From positions 1,054,001-1,118,000 of the forward strand of contig NZ_JBJKFD010000001.1 of assembly GCF_049723905.1 (NCBI RefSeq): 64,000 nucleotides of DNA. Reading direction: 5' to 3'. The translations under genes were made by a program, and so were the position numbers. Below the pieces are notes generated by a model. It saw nothing but the letters and a program-made list of their open reading frames with translations, was not told the origin of the DNA and did no database searches. Origin of the DNA: G963665185 sp049723905. Its GTDB lineage: Bacteria > Desulfobacterota > Desulfovibrionia > Desulfovibrionales > Desulfovibrionaceae. How positions within the stretch are numbered: position 1 is the stretch's first letter; every line of letters begins with the position of its first letter. This document shows positions 1 to 9,039 of the stretch, in pieces.

Positions 1-284
1 GTGTTTCGGACACTATGCGGCGTTCCCGGCGGAATAAGCACAGTGTCTTTGGGGCTTATGGGAAAGGTCTCGTCACCAAGCCGCATTTCTCCGGCCCCGG
101 ATGTCACGTGGTACAGCTCCTCCGTCTTCATATGCACATGGTGTTCAGTACTTTTCCCCGGTCCGACCTTGGCCTCGGCCAAACTCTGCTTACGAACGCA
201 ATGCGTTCCAGGATGCATCAGCTCTCGAATTTCGGAAGCATCCTTGGTGATGTAAGGAACAATGTCGGCATAGCACGTTTTCAT
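1..284 (-). CDS. Cupin-domain protein (3' part cut by window edge)
   Basis: The ATG at 284 follows a good ribosome binding site (AAGGAG, 6 bases upstream), and the frame stays open to the window edge, so about 94 N-terminal residues are visible. They carry the first cupin motif (pattern HHVHMKTEELYHV, residues about 47-60), then a glycine-containing turn and the start of the second motif (PPGTPHSV near residue 90). This is the small single-domain beta-barrel type related to mannose-6-phosphate isomerase, which binds a metal through the His and Glu residues. The ligand cannot be told from the sequence. The C-terminus lies outside the window. The gene is downstream of the penicillin-binding protein gene but separated from it by a probable terminator. 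Confidence 0.8.
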   Translation of the reverse strand, partial: MKTCYADIVPYITKDASEIRELMHPGTHCVRKQSLAEAKVGPGKSTEHHVHMKTEELYHVTSGAGEMRLGDETFPISPKDTVLIPPGTPHSVRN

Positions 285-323
285 AGGCTCTCCTTATAGA
301 AGCTCCAACAGATGTTCTCACCA

Positions 324-385
324 AAAAACAAAGGGGTTTTACGTACCGGAAAAGTCTTTCAACTCTATCCGCTGTAAAACCCCTT
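324..385 (-). terminator. Probable rho-independent terminator after the PBP1A gene
   Basis: A perfect 12-base inverted repeat (AAGGGGTTTTAC at 374-385 on the minus strand, its complement at 331-342) is followed on the minus strand by six T residues (324-329). It lies 36 bases past the stop of the penicillin-binding protein gene. The loop of about 31 bases is long for a terminator, so confidence is moderate. Confidence 0.5.
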
Positions 386-420
386 GTTCAATTTCGTTAC
401 GCCGGTTGTCCGGCTGCCTT

Positions 421-2775
421 TTAGAATATCTGCTTGAAGAGATCTTCTCCCTGCGTCTTTTCACCTTCAAGTGACGACGCACCGGTAGAAACCTCCGTAG
501 GCTCGGTTCCTGTTTTAAAAGGCAAAAAGTAACTTTCCTCAGTATTGGGGCCTGCCAGCAAACCATTTTTTCCATCAATCCGAACCATGGTGATTCCAGA
601 CGGCTGCGGAAAATCCTGGGACGGGTATTCGGCTTCGACAAGCTTCCGGTAATCGACCCATATGGAAGAGGCGGCACGCGATCCTGTCTCCCACTTGCCC
701 ATGGCCCGATGATCGTCGAATCCGACATACACGCCGGTCAGCAGATAAGGCGTGTACCCCATGAACCAGGCATCGCGTTCGTCGTTACTGGTACCGGTTT
801 TACCTGCCACAGGACGCTGCAATACCCTTGCGCGCCATCCCGTACCATCCTGTACAACCTGTTTCATCAATCCGGCCATAATGTAGGCCGTTTGTGGGCT
901 GATGGCATCTTTAACTTCAGGCTCGCTGTTGAACAGTTCGTCTCCCCAAGCACTGGTAACACGCAGGATAAGACGCGGCTCGACGATGGTCCCTCCACGT
1001 GCAAAAGCAGAGTAGGCCTGGCAGAGATTAAGCAAAGTCACTTCAGCAGAACCTAGTGCCATGGACAGATCCTTTCGGAATTCTGCTTTCAGTCCAAGTG
1101 CCTGTCCGCGCTCTATAATCTTATCCAGGCCTATTTTCTGGGCAACACGGATAGTTACAAGGTTGCGCGATTTAACCAAGGCCGTCCGCAAGATAGTGGG
1201 GCCGTAAAATACGTTTTCAAAGTTTTCCGGCTTCCAGACCTTGTCGGTGCTATAGTCGGTATAAACAATAGGGGCATCCAGCATGACGGTTGCCGGAGTA
1301 AGACCGCTGTCGAAAGCCGCCGAGTAAACGATTGGTTTGAATGCAGACCCTGGCTGACGTTTTGCCTGTGTAGCCCGGTTGAACTGCGAACGGGCGAAAG
1401 AATAACCGCCAGAAAGCGCCACCACATTGCCGGAGTCCGGTTCCATGGAGACGATAGCTCCTTCCACGATGGGACGCTGCTGCAGCTTGAGCTGCCAAAC
1501 GTCGGGGTGGTCCTTGTCGCTATGCGGCTCTTCCGCAACTTCGGCCCAAACCACGTCACCGGGTTTGACCACAAGCGTTGCATCTTTGATGGAGGGGACT
1601 TCATCAGTAGCTTTTTTGATATCCGGTGTGCGACACCAATGCATGGTGGCCACGGAGATATATCCCTTGTACGTACCTATCCGGACCTTGGCCCCCAGCT
1701 TGTTTACCTCGGTAACAAGCACCTTGAACCATTCGCCCGGCGCGAGACTCCCCTCGGAAACGGCTTCCTCGGTCAAGAACGTGTCGTATTGATCCCGCGT
1801 AAGCGTTTCAAGAGGGCCATGCCATCCACGTCGCCTCGTAGACTCCTCAAGTCCACGCTTAAGCGCCCCTTCGGCAGCCACCTGATGGTGCAGATCGCAG
1901 GGCGTATAGATATGCAATCCGCCTTCATATACGGTATCTTCACCGTATTTTTCCACGGCCCAGCGACGAACCTCTTCCAGATAATATGGACCGTTCTGCC
2001 AGGAAGGGTCGGCAATGCTCTTCAGGACGATTTTCTCATCCAGAGCAGCCTTTTCCTGCTCCGGGGTAATCCAGCCACACTCCACCATCTGCCCGAGCAC
2101 ATAGCGCTGACGGATAAGTGCTGCCTCCATATGCTTGTACGGATCATAACGACTCGGCGCAGGGAGAAGACCGGCTATGATAGCTGATTCCGCCAGGGTC
2201 AAATCCTGAACATGCTTGCCGAAGTAGGTTCTGGAAGCAGCTTCCACGCCATACGCTCCGGCTCCGAGGTATATTTGGTTCAGATAGATGGTAAGGATTT
2301 CCGCCTTGGTCAGGTAGAGCTCCAGGCGATATGCCAGAATGGCTTCCTTGATTTTCCGTTTATAGCTTTTTTCAGGAGTCAGGAGCAGGCGCTTGATGAC
2401 CTGCTGAGTGATGGTACTACCACCCTGTTTGATATGGCCGGACTTCATGTTCTTGAGCATGGCACGAAAGATTGCCATGGGATCCACGCCATCATGGCGA
2501 TAGAACTGAGCGTCTTCCGCTGCAAGAAAAGCCTTGGGAAGATAGTCCGGCATATCCGCAAGCTTCACCAAAAAACGCTTCTGACGGTAGAAATACCCAA
2601 GGACATCGCCGTCCCGTGTATACACAGTCGTTACAAGTGCGGGCTTGTAATCGGTTATATTCTTGAATCCGGGCAAGTCTTTGGACGCCCACATGTACAG
2701 CCCCACAGCGCCCCCGACTCCAAGAAGGGCAAGAACGGAAAACACAATGATGCTGCCTATGAAGAATTTTTTCAT
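421..2775 (-). CDS. Class A penicillin-binding protein (PBP1A family)
   Basis: Bifunctional peptidoglycan synthase of 784 residues acting at the outer face of the inner membrane. A signal anchor (residues 5-27, MKKFFIGSIIVFSV start) is followed by a GT51 glycosyltransferase domain with the EDAQFYRHDG motif bearing the catalytic Glu, and by a transpeptidase domain with the active-site Ser in GSAFKP (SxxK), SRN and KTGT. The length fits PBP1A. I chose the ATG at 2775 because it starts the membrane anchor and its A overlaps the stop of the upstream gene (TAATG). The frame is open up to 2838, but the extra residues look like readthrough of the upstream gene. Translational coupling to the YkgJ-type gene is likely. 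Confidence 0.93.
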   Translation of the reverse strand: MKKFFIGSIIVFSVLALLGVGGAVGLYMWASKDLPGFKNITDYKPALVTTVYTRDGDVLGYFYRQKRFLVKLADMPDYLPKAFLAAEDAQFYRHDGVDPMAIFRAMLKNMKSGHIKQGGSTITQQVIKRLLLTPEKSYKRKIKEAILAYRLELYLTKAEILTIYLNQIYLGAGAYGVEAASRTYFGKHVQDLTLAESAIIAGLLPAPSRYDPYKHMEAALIRQRYVLGQMVECGWITPEQEKAALDEKIVLKSIADPSWQNGPYYLEEVRRWAVEKYGEDTVYEGGLHIYTPCDLHHQVAAEGALKRGLEESTRRRGWHGPLETLTRDQYDTFLTEEAVSEGSLAPGEWFKVLVTEVNKLGAKVRIGTYKGYISVATMHWCRTPDIKKATDEVPSIKDATLVVKPGDVVWAEVAEEPHSDKDHPDVWQLKLQQRPIVEGAIVSMEPDSGNVVALSGGYSFARSQFNRATQAKRQPGSAFKPIVYSAAFDSGLTPATVMLDAPIVYTDYSTDKVWKPENFENVFYGPTILRTALVKSRNLVTIRVAQKIGLDKIIERGQALGLKAEFRKDLSMALGSAEVTLLNLCQAYSAFARGGTIVEPRLILRVTSAWGDELFNSEPEVKDAISPQTAYIMAGLMKQVVQDGTGWRARVLQRPVAGKTGTSNDERDAWFMGYTPYLLTGVYVGFDDHRAMGKWETGSRAASSIWVDYRKLVEAEYPSQDFPQPSGITMVRIDGKNGLLAGPNTEESYFLPFKTGTEPTEVSTGASSLEGEKTQGEDLFKQIF

Positions 2776-3359
2776 TATTTTTCTCTTTGCAGCCGCAACG
2801 TAACAACAGGATCGCCGCTTTTGGGCGGCAACCCCCATGCCAAACGCAAACGGGCATGCAGGTCAAAAACCTTGGCTTTGCTCATGGACATGCTGTCCAA
2901 AAGTCTGGTGATGGTTTTGGCCTCTCGGATTGCCAAACACTGAGGCCCCAGGGCTACTATTTGTCTGCCCACGGTCCATAGAGGAAAAAGTCTGCAGTAA
3001 TACGGTCGGACTTCCTGCGGCAAAAGGCACCCGGTTTCCCCCAACAATGCGCAGGTCCCATCCTTTTTGGTGGCAAGACGAAAATGTGCACGCCGGGGCA
3101 AGAACAACTTTTTAACCAAACCTTCTTCTCCGGGAAAAAGACGGCAGACATTGGACACAAAGGCCGTGGTGTTTTCCTGACCGGTAAACCAACCTTTTGC
3201 GTCCCAAACAGTGCGTATGGCCTCCATCTCGAAGTCGGACAAAGGAAAGCAGACCTCTTCCTGACCAGGAAAAAGCCTGCAGCAGGTTTCTCCCTGTGCT
3301 GCGCAACGAGCACAGACACTGGGATCGTTTGAATTAATTCCTTGTTCTGATTGTTTCAT
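2775..3359 (-). CDS. YkgJ-family cysteine cluster protein
   Basis: A 194-residue soluble protein rich in cysteines. CARCAAQGETCC near the N-terminus and the later CALLGETGCLLP and PYYCRLFP blocks match the YkgJ/UPF0153 family, whose conserved cysteines are thought to chelate zinc or iron. No biochemical role is established for the family as far as I know. The gene overlaps the PBP1A gene by one base, so the two are probably co-transcribed. No clear ribosome binding site precedes the ATG at 3359, so the start is less certain than the family. Confidence 0.8.
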   Translation of the reverse strand: MKQSEQGINSNDPSVCARCAAQGETCCRLFPGQEEVCFPLSDFEMEAIRTVWDAKGWFTGQENTTAFVSNVCRLFPGEEGLVKKLFLPRRAHFRLATKKDGTCALLGETGCLLPQEVRPYYCRLFPLWTVGRQIVALGPQCLAIREAKTITRLLDSMSMSKAKVFDLHARLRLAWGLPPKSGDPVVTLRLQREK

Positions 3360-3470
3360 GGATGGATGGAGGTTTTAGTCAAAAAAGAGTGCCAACAATA
3401 CGGATAGGACAACACGATGTCCAGAGACAGAGATAAATTCATATATTCCAAAATGATAAGAGAGAGATTG

Positions 3471-4088
3471 TTATGGTCTGAAGTTCATAAGCCGGACGGA
3501 CCACACGTTGTCCGGGACGGCCGAACCGGATTCCAATATATTTATACAACCGTAGTCCTGTTCCAATCGAAAAAGATTTTCCAGGGGCATCCCCAAAAGA
3601 TGGCAGAGAACTGTACGGTTGACCCCTCCATGAGCGATCACCGCAATAGAAGCTCCCGTCGGTGCTCTCTCGACCACTTCTTCCAAGGCTTGTACCGCCC
3701 GTTGTTGGACATCGGCAAAACTTTCTCCGTCCAGGGGGCGATAGCGGGCTATGTTTTTTCCCCTTTGCTCATACTCACCAGGGTAGGCTGCACGGACCTC
3801 GTCCACACTCAAATTTTCCCAAGCCCCAAGATTTATTTCCTTCAGCTCAAGGACCGGAGTGCAGTTCAGCCCTAAAAATTCATTTACACAGGCCGCACTC
3901 CCCATAGTACGCCCCAGCGGACTTGCGTATACGGCCTTGATGCCCTTTTGTGCAAGCCATTCCCCTGCCCTTCGCATCTGCTCCATGCCATTTTCCGTCA
4001 AGGACAATTCGCTCTGCCCCACAAAACGACGCGGCGTACGTTGGGTTATTTCCCCATGGCGCAGAAGATAAACTATCTTTCGGCTCAT
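3471..4088 (-). CDS. Histidine phosphatase family protein (CobC/phosphoglycerate mutase-like)
   Basis: A 205-residue protein opening with LLRHGEIT, the RHG motif whose His is transiently phosphorylated. A second conserved His sits in VIAHGGVNR (residues about 150-158). Length and the opening resemble alpha-ribazole phosphatase (CobC) and other small-molecule phosphatases of the branch. The ATG overlaps the stop of the preceding gene by four bases (ATGA), making this the last gene of the mop accessory block. That context suggests a phosphorylated small molecule, possibly a cofactor intermediate, as substrate rather than a protein. This is inference. Confidence 0.85.
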   Translation of the reverse strand: MSRKIVYLLRHGEITQRTPRRFVGQSELSLTENGMEQMRRAGEWLAQKGIKAVYASPLGRTMGSAACVNEFLGLNCTPVLELKEINLGAWENLSVDEVRAAYPGEYEQRGKNIARYRPLDGESFADVQQRAVQALEEVVERAPTGASIAVIAHGGVNRTVLCHLLGMPLENLFRLEQDYGCINILESGSAVPDNVWSVRLMNFRP

Positions 4089-5239
4089 TTGCCCAGTCCT
4101 TTAGCAGACAGCAGGGTTTCTATATCGCTCCCGATGCTACGTTCAACCATGGCCAAAAGGCCGAGTGCATTATTTTTTCTTCCCTGAATTGCGGCACAAG
4201 CCTCTGCATCGTCTGCATATTGGGCCAATTTCTCGTCGAACCGTTGTGACACGCTAAGGCGCATAGGCCCCCGGACCAGCTTGTCGGCAAGACAAACTAC
4301 GGCTTTTTCCGTAAGGCGCCCATCCGACGGTGGAGGAACATCCCTGTGCGCAGCAACAATCTCCGCCATTTCCGGCAGGCCCATGGACGCTAGCACACGG
4401 CCACCTTCCAGCTCGTGCTTGGGAGCACCCTTGGCCAAGTCATGTACAAGGGCGGCGGCATACACCAAATTTTCATCCAGCGCTGCACCGTGGCTATTCA
4501 GAGCCTGCACCAAAGCCAATGCCACATCGGCAACTCTGTTGCCGTGCGCCACTCCCATGGGGGGCAGACAGAAAATATCCTGAAGGGCCTTGGCTTCGTC
4601 TTTGTCCGGAACACCCAAGGCCTCCACGCGAAGTTTTGCCGCCTGAAATGCTTCTGGTGTATCCATGTCCAAAAGGATGTTCCGATCAAACGTGGGCACG
4701 TCCAGAGTGGCAACGTCAGGTGCCTCAAGCACTGTTCGCAGTCCGCCCTGTCCGTCATGGGCAAGGATGGCCGAAATTAATTCCGCGCTGATCAAGGGAG
4801 GATGACCGCGCTCCCCCTTAAATGTGGGAAAGACCACCTGCTTGCCGCCTGAAAAGGCCTGGACAAGCTGCCGGACAACCCAGGGGCGAATCAAAGGGAT
4901 ATCCACGGGCAGAATAAAAAAGCCGTCCAAGCCTGTTCGCAAAGCACGTACACCCGCACACACAGAGGTAAACATGCCCTGCTCGTACTCAGGATTAAGA
5001 ACAGTACACGCACCAAGCCGTCCAGCTTCCGCAGCCACTTCTTCGCCCCTGTGACCGGTCACCACGAGAGTCTGGCCACAATCTGCAAACAACTCGACGG
5101 CCCTCTGCAGGGCACTCTTTCCCGCCAGGGAAAGCAAAGGCTTAAACGCGCCCATGCGTGAGGAAAGTCCTGCGGAAAGTATTATCGCCCCGAAGTTACG
5201 CATCAGCCCTTCTCTCTGTCCATCCTTCCGGACGACCAT
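4085..5239 (-). CDS. MocA-like nucleotidyltransferase fused to an HD domain (DVU_1551-like)
   Basis: Residues about 13-200 form a MobA/MocA-type NTP transferase: AIILSAGLSSRMGAFKPLL is the nucleotide-binding loop and LPVDIPLI the metal-binding region. Residues about 225-370 form an HD phosphohydrolase domain (HGNRVADV, then LVHDLAKGAPKH). MocA proteins add CMP to molybdopterin to give the dinucleotide cofactor used by xanthine-oxidase-family enzymes such as Mop, so this is the likely MCD-forming enzyme for the upstream oxidoreductase. The HD substrate is unknown. The ATG at 5239 overlaps the XdhC stop (TGATG). An ATG at 5203 has an equally good GAAGG site and would remove 12 residues. Confidence 0.85.
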   Translation of the reverse strand: MVVRKDGQREGLMRNFGAIILSAGLSSRMGAFKPLLSLAGKSALQRAVELFADCGQTLVVTGHRGEEVAAEAGRLGACTVLNPEYEQGMFTSVCAGVRALRTGLDGFFILPVDIPLIRPWVVRQLVQAFSGGKQVVFPTFKGERGHPPLISAELISAILAHDGQGGLRTVLEAPDVATLDVPTFDRNILLDMDTPEAFQAAKLRVEALGVPDKDEAKALQDIFCLPPMGVAHGNRVADVALALVQALNSHGAALDENLVYAAALVHDLAKGAPKHELEGGRVLASMGLPEMAEIVAAHRDVPPPSDGRLTEKAVVCLADKLVRGPMRLSVSQRFDEKLAQYADDAEACAAIQGRKNNALGLLAMVERSIGSDIETLLSAKGLGK

Positions 5240-6276
5240 CAGACCTTCCCAGCCCGGACCGCGATAAGCTCACCAACAATACTCACGGCAATTTCCTCCG
5301 GCGTATCCGCACCAATGGACAGACCGATAGGACTGTACACACGGTCGATATCTGCCTGGGCAAATCCATCCTGCAGCAGGCTGGCATAAGTGGCTTCGCG
5401 CTTTTTCTTACTGCCTATCATACCTATGTACCCGGCCGGGGTGCGCAAGGCCTGCGCCAAGACCTCACGGTCCGCCTGGTGCCCGCGAGTTACGATGACG
5501 ATATAACTATCCTCACCCATTTCGTCCCTGCCAAAACAGTCGGAAAAATCGTCAAGCACCCGCACCTCATGGACATCGGGAAAGCGTTCACGGTTGGCAA
5601 ATTCGTCACGGTCGTCCATCACCACGGTCGAAAATCCGGTCATGGAAGCAACCTTGGCCGTGAAATAGGAAACGTGCCCAGCCCCGATGATATACAACAT
5701 TCCCCTGCTGGCTGCTGGCTCTACGAGAAAAAGAGTCTCCCCTTCCTGCACGGTAAAGGGATCTCTGGTCCGTACTCCCCGGCTGATGACCTCCAACGGC
5801 AGCAAATCGGCATGGGAAGCCGACTTGTTGATAACCAAATGGCGGATGGCCACATCGCCACTTTCGCCGAGGCTCGTTTTGTTCACACGAGTTACGCGCA
5901 TCAATCTGCCGCCACGTTCCAAGCCCTGCAATAATTCTTCGCATTGAGCCAAAACAGAACCTTCCGGCAGCAGGACATCCAGCAAAACCGAAAGTCGCCC
6001 GCCACAAATCATTCCCAGCCCGGCGGCGGCATCATTGGTCAAATCGTATTCACGGATGCATGAGGTGCCCCTTTCCAGAGCCCGGACGCCTTCTTTCTGA
6101 CATTCGGCCTCAACAATGCCTCCACCTATGGTTCCAACAATCGAACCATCGGTTCGGACCATCATGCGAGCCCCGGACGAACGCGGAGTGGAACCGGAAC
6201 TTTCCAGAATGGATGCCCACACAACAGGATGCCCCTGACGCAATTCTTTCAAAACCGCTTCGAGAAATTGTTTCAT
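5239..6276 (-). CDS. XdhC/CoxI family molybdenum-hydroxylase maturation protein
   Basis: A 345-residue protein. The N-terminal XdhC_CoxI domain has SSGSTPRSSGARMMV and GTIGGGIVE. The C-terminal Rossmann-like domain begins YIIGAGHVSYFTAKVA, with acidic DDRDEF after strand 2, and ends with YIGMIGSKKKR and SPIGLSIGADTPEEIAVSI. XdhC proteins bind the molybdenum cofactor, support its sulfuration and deliver it to xanthine-dehydrogenase-type apoenzymes. The gene overlaps the preceding ligase gene by four bases (ATGA) and the next gene by one, so it is part of the polycistron that begins with or just after mop, its probable client. Confidence 0.92.
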   Translation of the reverse strand: MKQFLEAVLKELRQGHPVVWASILESSGSTPRSSGARMMVRTDGSIVGTIGGGIVEAECQKEGVRALERGTSCIREYDLTNDAAAGLGMICGGRLSVLLDVLLPEGSVLAQCEELLQGLERGGRLMRVTRVNKTSLGESGDVAIRHLVINKSASHADLLPLEVISRGVRTRDPFTVQEGETLFLVEPAASRGMLYIIGAGHVSYFTAKVASMTGFSTVVMDDRDEFANRERFPDVHEVRVLDDFSDCFGRDEMGEDSYIVIVTRGHQADREVLAQALRTPAGYIGMIGSKKKREATYASLLQDGFAQADIDRVYSPIGLSIGADTPEEIAVSIVGELIAVRAGKV

Positions 6277-7628
6277 TTTTCTTCCTGATTCGAGTCTTCG
6301 CGCATATCACGGACAGCCCGCTTGCCAGTATGGGAAAAACCGTGCGGCACTTGTGGGTCTGCCCCTTCGAGATAAAAATCAAGGACCAATCCTCCCGACT
6401 CCACTGCCGAGGCAAGACCGGGAATGGTCAAAACAGCCTGCTCAAGCCGAGTCTGTAGAATCTGAGGATCAAGGATTTCAGAAAAATCGCCCTGAACCGT
6501 GATGTACAAGCTCTCGGGATTTCCGGGCCTCAGCTCTGCGGAGTAACTGCCAAGCCCTAACAGCCCATACATGGCTTCATCAAGGTCCGCCAGCCAAAGA
6601 CGCTCCCCCGTGGCAAGCAAAGGGGTGTTCAACCGCCCATGCAGATTGCTCAATCGTATGGTTTTCCCGCCACAAGCACAAAGTCCACGTTCCAAACTTC
6701 CCATGTCGCCAGTACGATAGCGAATAAGCGGCATGCCCTTGCGTACCAAAGTTGTGATGACAATCTCGCCACACTCGCCGTCGCCTAAAATCTCGCCGCT
6801 TTCAGGATCAATGATTTCAAGCAGCAGGTCGGCCTCTCGCATGTGACACCCGCAATGGGCCGCGCACTCCACGCCTCCGCCCAACCCGGTCTCGGTACTG
6901 CCATAGTGCATAAATGTAGTGCAACCCCAAGCCGTTTCAATACGGGATCGAAGCGAGCGGGCGATATATTCAGAACATAATAATACGGTTTTCACCCTGT
7001 CTCGGCCTGGGAAAGACTCGGCCAAGGCAAGTATGTGAGCAGGCAAACCAGCCACGCAGTCGAAACGTCCTTCGGCAATATCCACGCCTAAATGATCGGG
7101 AGACGGAGGCCAGATACAACGGCACTCCACCCAGATTTCCTTTAGCGCCGTTTTAAGCAGAGCCCCCACACCTTCCGGCGTATCATCCGGTAACAAGGCG
7201 GCAACCCGCTGCCCCGGTTCCACCATGGTGAGCATGCCCTTCGCAAAAAAATCCAGAGTGGAATCCAGGTCATCTCGGGTAAACCACACCCGTTTGGCTG
7301 GGCCAGTACTGCCGGATGTCGTCAGGGTGACGACACGTTCAATGGCAGACTGCGAGACACAAAGCATACCCGCACCGTGTTCGCGCAAATCCCTGCCATC
7401 AATAAACGGTACCTTCGTAAAATCCGCGAAACTCGTTATGCCTTTCGGGAGGCAGTTTCGGAGGTGGTGTTGATAAAAAGGGCTGTGCCCTTTGGCCCAT
7501 GCAAGTACTTGGCGCAACAGGTTCAACTGAGCGCCTTCAAGCTCGGAACGGCTGAAGGGAATGTTCAATCCCAACCGCCGAGCCACCAAGGCATCCACCG
7601 GGGTCAACGCAAAAGAATCAGCGCCCAT
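6273..7628 (-). CDS. PaaK-like AMP-dependent ligase (DVU_1553-like)
   Basis: A 451-residue member of the adenylate-forming enzymes, nearest in layout to phenylacetate-CoA ligase. The adenylation signature LTTSGSTGPAKRVWF is at residues about 105-120. HYGSTETGLGGGVEC (about 240) and the YRTGDMGSL block (about 305) match the ATP-binding A5 and A7 regions. The four-cysteine stretch around residues 250-262 (CAAHCGCHM) is typical of the PaaK branch. Such enzymes activate a carboxylate as acyl-AMP and usually pass it to CoA. The acid is unknown. Placed between the radical SAM gene (11-base overlap) and xdhC, it may activate a precursor or process a product acid of the aldehyde oxidoreductase. Confidence 0.85.
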   Translation of the reverse strand: MGADSFALTPVDALVARRLGLNIPFSRSELEGAQLNLLRQVLAWAKGHSPFYQHHLRNCLPKGITSFADFTKVPFIDGRDLREHGAGMLCVSQSAIERVVTLTTSGSTGPAKRVWFTRDDLDSTLDFFAKGMLTMVEPGQRVAALLPDDTPEGVGALLKTALKEIWVECRCIWPPSPDHLGVDIAEGRFDCVAGLPAHILALAESFPGRDRVKTVLLCSEYIARSLRSRIETAWGCTTFMHYGSTETGLGGGVECAAHCGCHMREADLLLEIIDPESGEILGDGECGEIVITTLVRKGMPLIRYRTGDMGSLERGLCACGGKTIRLSNLHGRLNTPLLATGERLWLADLDEAMYGLLGLGSYSAELRPGNPESLYITVQGDFSEILDPQILQTRLEQAVLTIPGLASAVESGGLVLDFYLEGADPQVPHGFSHTGKRAVRDMREDSNQEEK

Positions 7629-9039
7629 TTGCCCGTTCCCTGTGCGGCGTCCTACCGTCCATGGCGCTCAGATTCCAGGCGCAAAACGGCACCAACCGTC
7701 CATCTGGTGAAACCACATGGATACAGCAGCCTCGCAGGCGTTCCAAATCCAAGGTCCAGGCATCCTGAAAAGCCATGGCGGAAATGGTAAACGAATGCGT
7801 CGCTGCCCGATTGATGAAACGGGAAAATGGATCGCCATCCTGTTCACAACAGGAATCTTTTTTTTGAGGCGCGTCCCATTGCCGGGCCGTGGAAGCAATC
7901 GAATGGAGTGCCCCTTCCAGTGCGGGCGTTGCCTCTGCTGGTTCCGCATTTGATTTGCACTGGCAGGATGCGGCCTGTCCCAAACGCTGCAGACATCCGT
8001 CCAGTCCCTTGAGAAAACGGGCGCTGAACGAACACAAGGAATGCTCACATCCCGGAGGGACAAAATGGTCCGCCCGAACCATTCCATCGGTCTGTGTTTC
8101 CAGGCCGGTCATAACCTCCGGCAAAGTAAACCGAGCATCCGCTGCTGGTGCTTCAGGATAGCGCCCGAAAAAGCTCATGGGCTGGAAATGCACCCCCCGG
8201 ACGCCGGGCATATTATCCAATGCAAAACGTAAAATATCTCCCAGCTGGTGGTCGTTCACTCCACGACGCAAGGTAGGCACCAAAACAACACCGACTCCCG
8301 CATCGATAAGGCGCTCCACCGCCCGAACCTTGTCAGCCCATAAATCTTTGCCCCGGATGGTCCGGTACACATCGTCGCTTACCCCGTCGAACTGCAAAAA
8401 AGCAGAGGAAAGTCCGGCTTCTGCCAACTCCCGTGCATATTTCGCCTCTTTGGCAATACGCAGACCATTGGTATTCACCTGAACAAAGGTGAAACCGACT
8501 TCTCGCGCCATAGCAATAATTTCGGGCAGATCATCCCTAACAGTCGGCTCACCGCCGGAAAGCTGCAGGTTGCATCCGCCTGTAGCCCGCATTGCAGCTT
8601 CCAGCTGAAAACGCACGGCATCCAAATCGGGATCGTCTTCCGCTCCATTCTCGTCACTGGAAGCAAAACAAATCGGACAGCCAAGATTACAGCGTGATGT
8701 TATCTCCAACAAAGCAGTACATGTTCGCTGATTATGTTCCGGACACAGCCCGCAGGCAAAGGGACAGGCCGTTCCGTCGGGAGTTTGCGTCGCCGGCTTG
8801 TGAGCAATCTTAGGACGCGACCAGGAAGAAATGTCCGGTTTTCCACGCCAGAACAATGCCTCAAAATGTCCATGGTCGGGGCAGGTTTTGACTAGGAAAA
8901 CATCGTCCCCTCTGCGAATCCTATGGGCCGGGATACGACGCAGGCAAACCGGACAGACACTTTCGGTAGCGGCGAGAATCTCTTCCTTGGCGAAAAAGTC
9001 TTCTCGGCTCCCGGCACTCTCAAACGGTTCACAAGCCAT
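7618..9039 (-). CDS. trsS: Radical SAM protein of the MJ0619/tetraether-synthase type (TrsS-like)
   Basis: A 473-residue protein. It has an N-terminal CPVC...CPDHGHFE zinc-type module, then CPFACGLCPEHNQRTC, and then the radical SAM motif CNLGCPIC (CxxxCxxC) followed by FASSDENG. The order CGLCPEH, CNLxCPxCFA is the signature I know from archaeal MJ0619 (pterin C-methylation in methanopterin synthesis) and from tetraether synthase. LSGGEPTVRDDL is the SAM-binding GGE motif. Further cysteine clusters lie in the C-terminal third (CEHSLCSF, CQCK, CCEQ, CCIH). In PGAP naming I recall this Desulfovibrio family as TrsS, sometimes a selenoprotein. No in-frame UGA interrupts this copy. The ATG at 9039 is chosen because the upstream gene ends at 9029; the frame remains open further upstream. 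Confidence 0.85.
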   Translation of the reverse strand: MACEPFESAGSREDFFAKEEILAATESVCPVCLRRIPAHRIRRGDDVFLVKTCPDHGHFEALFWRGKPDISSWSRPKIAHKPATQTPDGTACPFACGLCPEHNQRTCTALLEITSRCNLGCPICFASSDENGAEDDPDLDAVRFQLEAAMRATGGCNLQLSGGEPTVRDDLPEIIAMAREVGFTFVQVNTNGLRIAKEAKYARELAEAGLSSAFLQFDGVSDDVYRTIRGKDLWADKVRAVERLIDAGVGVVLVPTLRRGVNDHQLGDILRFALDNMPGVRGVHFQPMSFFGRYPEAPAADARFTLPEVMTGLETQTDGMVRADHFVPPGCEHSLCSFSARFLKGLDGCLQRLGQAASCQCKSNAEPAEATPALEGALHSIASTARQWDAPQKKDSCCEQDGDPFSRFINRAATHSFTISAMAFQDAWTLDLERLRGCCIHVVSPDGRLVPFCAWNLSAMDGRTPHRERANGR

